Below the pieces are notes generated by a model. The model was not told where the DNA came from and searched no databases. It saw nothing but the letters and a program-made list of their open reading frames with translations. From Symsagittifera roscoffensis (lineage: Eukaryota; Xenacoelomorpha; Acoela; Convolutidae), in NCBI RefSeq assembly GCF_963678635.1, contig NW_026970992.1, positions 124,001 through 188,000 on the forward strand: DNA of 64,000 nucleotides, read 5' to 3'. A program made the position numbers and the translations under genes. Shown piece by piece: positions 63,655 to 64,000 of the stretch (within the stretch, counting starts at the first letter, position 1; the number at the start of each line of letters is the position of its first letter).

Positions 63655-64000
63655 TGAGTTAGGACCGATGGGTATAACTCATAGAGTAATTTCGGATAGG
63701 GTACACCGTCTGCTCGTCACGCTATCTTATTTTCGGCCGGATAGATTCGTGCAACTTCTTAGTCTAATACCGATCCTAATCTTACTCTTATACTATCTAG
63801 TCTCAGGTTGTTTAACTAGTCTCTGCTAGGCTCAATAGATCTAGGGTATACTGGTTTATTGCGGCTGCTGAAGTACTCGGGAGAGTTCAACTAATTTCTA
63901 AGTTAAATTCAAATCTCTCTGGTGCTGAAATTACAAGTAATTTCAGCACTTACAAATAAGTGGATTGTTAGTTAGATGGATCATGATTGGTTAATATTAA
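63655..64000 (-). repeat. Gypsy 5' LTR, first 346 bp inside the window
   Basis: Starts TGAGTTAGGACC and differs from the 3' LTR at a single position over the visible 346 bp. The rest lies past the window end. The 13-bp inverted repeat is at 63,922-63,949. Confidence 0.95.

Larger units (their letters stand above)
45160..64000 (-). mobile_element. Env-bearing Ty3/gypsy retroelement, about 18.9 kb, right LTR cut by window
   Basis: Left (3') LTR at 45,160 and right (5') LTR from 63,655 agree at 345 of 346 visible positions, so the insertion is young. Minus-strand order: leader (63,654-62,408), 155-aa basic ORF, Gag-protease, RT-RNase H-integrase with a GPY-type tail, 58-aa membrane ORF, 378-aa ORF, 871-aa Env-like, 602-aa ORF, long 3' region. 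The domain order PR-RT-RH-IN and the GPY module mark Ty3/gypsy. The size is far above the usual 5-9 kb for the group. The only clear lesion is the RT frameshift. Confidence 0.93.

Overview
The window looks like nematode genomic DNA, most likely Caenorhabditis or a close relative. It is AT-rich, its introns end in TTTTCAG-like acceptors, and it holds a decayed SLC6 (sodium:neurotransmitter symporter, 'snf'-type) gene buried under transposable elements. No host gene in it appears intact. Nearly everything recognisable is mobile DNA, and the layers can be ordered in time.

Layout. (1) 1 to about 10,980: remnant of a Polinton/Maverick, with integrase, minor capsid, PX-like, major capsid and cysteine protease pieces to about 4.5 kb, an unassigned middle, then the zinc-finger and exonuclease half of protein-primed DNA polymerase B. 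Almost all are broken; the protease alone is an open frame with its catalytic set visible. (2) 11,574-27,013: 3' exons of an SLC6 transporter pseudogene (TM8 to C-terminus). A 9.4-kb BEL/Pao retrotransposon (15,013-24,376) lies inside the TM11 exon with a perfect 5-bp target duplication. The next intron holds a three-level nest of hAT-like elements. (3) 26,107-46,654: two tandem copies of a 10.27-kb unit, about 99.9% identical by eye. The unit carries the last SLC6 exon, a 5.4-kb element with about 0.47-kb terminal inverted repeats, and the 3' end of the retroelement that follows. (4) 45,160 to beyond 64,000, minus strand: a young (LTRs 345/346 identical over the visible part), very large (about 18.9 kb) env-bearing Ty3/gypsy element.

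The gypsy element is the main discovery candidate. In transcription order it carries a 155-aa basic protein overlapping gag, a 1,522-aa Gag-protease, pol in the same frame behind a single amber codon, a 58-aa two-helix membrane ORF, a 378-aa proline/serine-rich ORF, an 871-aa Env-like glycoprotein and a 602-aa unrecognised protein. The last three overlap by 13 and 4 nt (ATGA). This is a compact retrovirus-like polycistron with at least four products that have no standard Ty3/gypsy counterpart. Its one clear lesion is a frameshift just before the RT YLDD motif.

Events in order: Polinton decay; nested hAT/MITE insertions and BEL/Pao insertion into the SLC6 locus; recent gypsy insertion; then a tandem duplication whose right breakpoint lies inside the gypsy element, so it followed that insertion. 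All family assignments rest on motif recognition by eye, without database searches.
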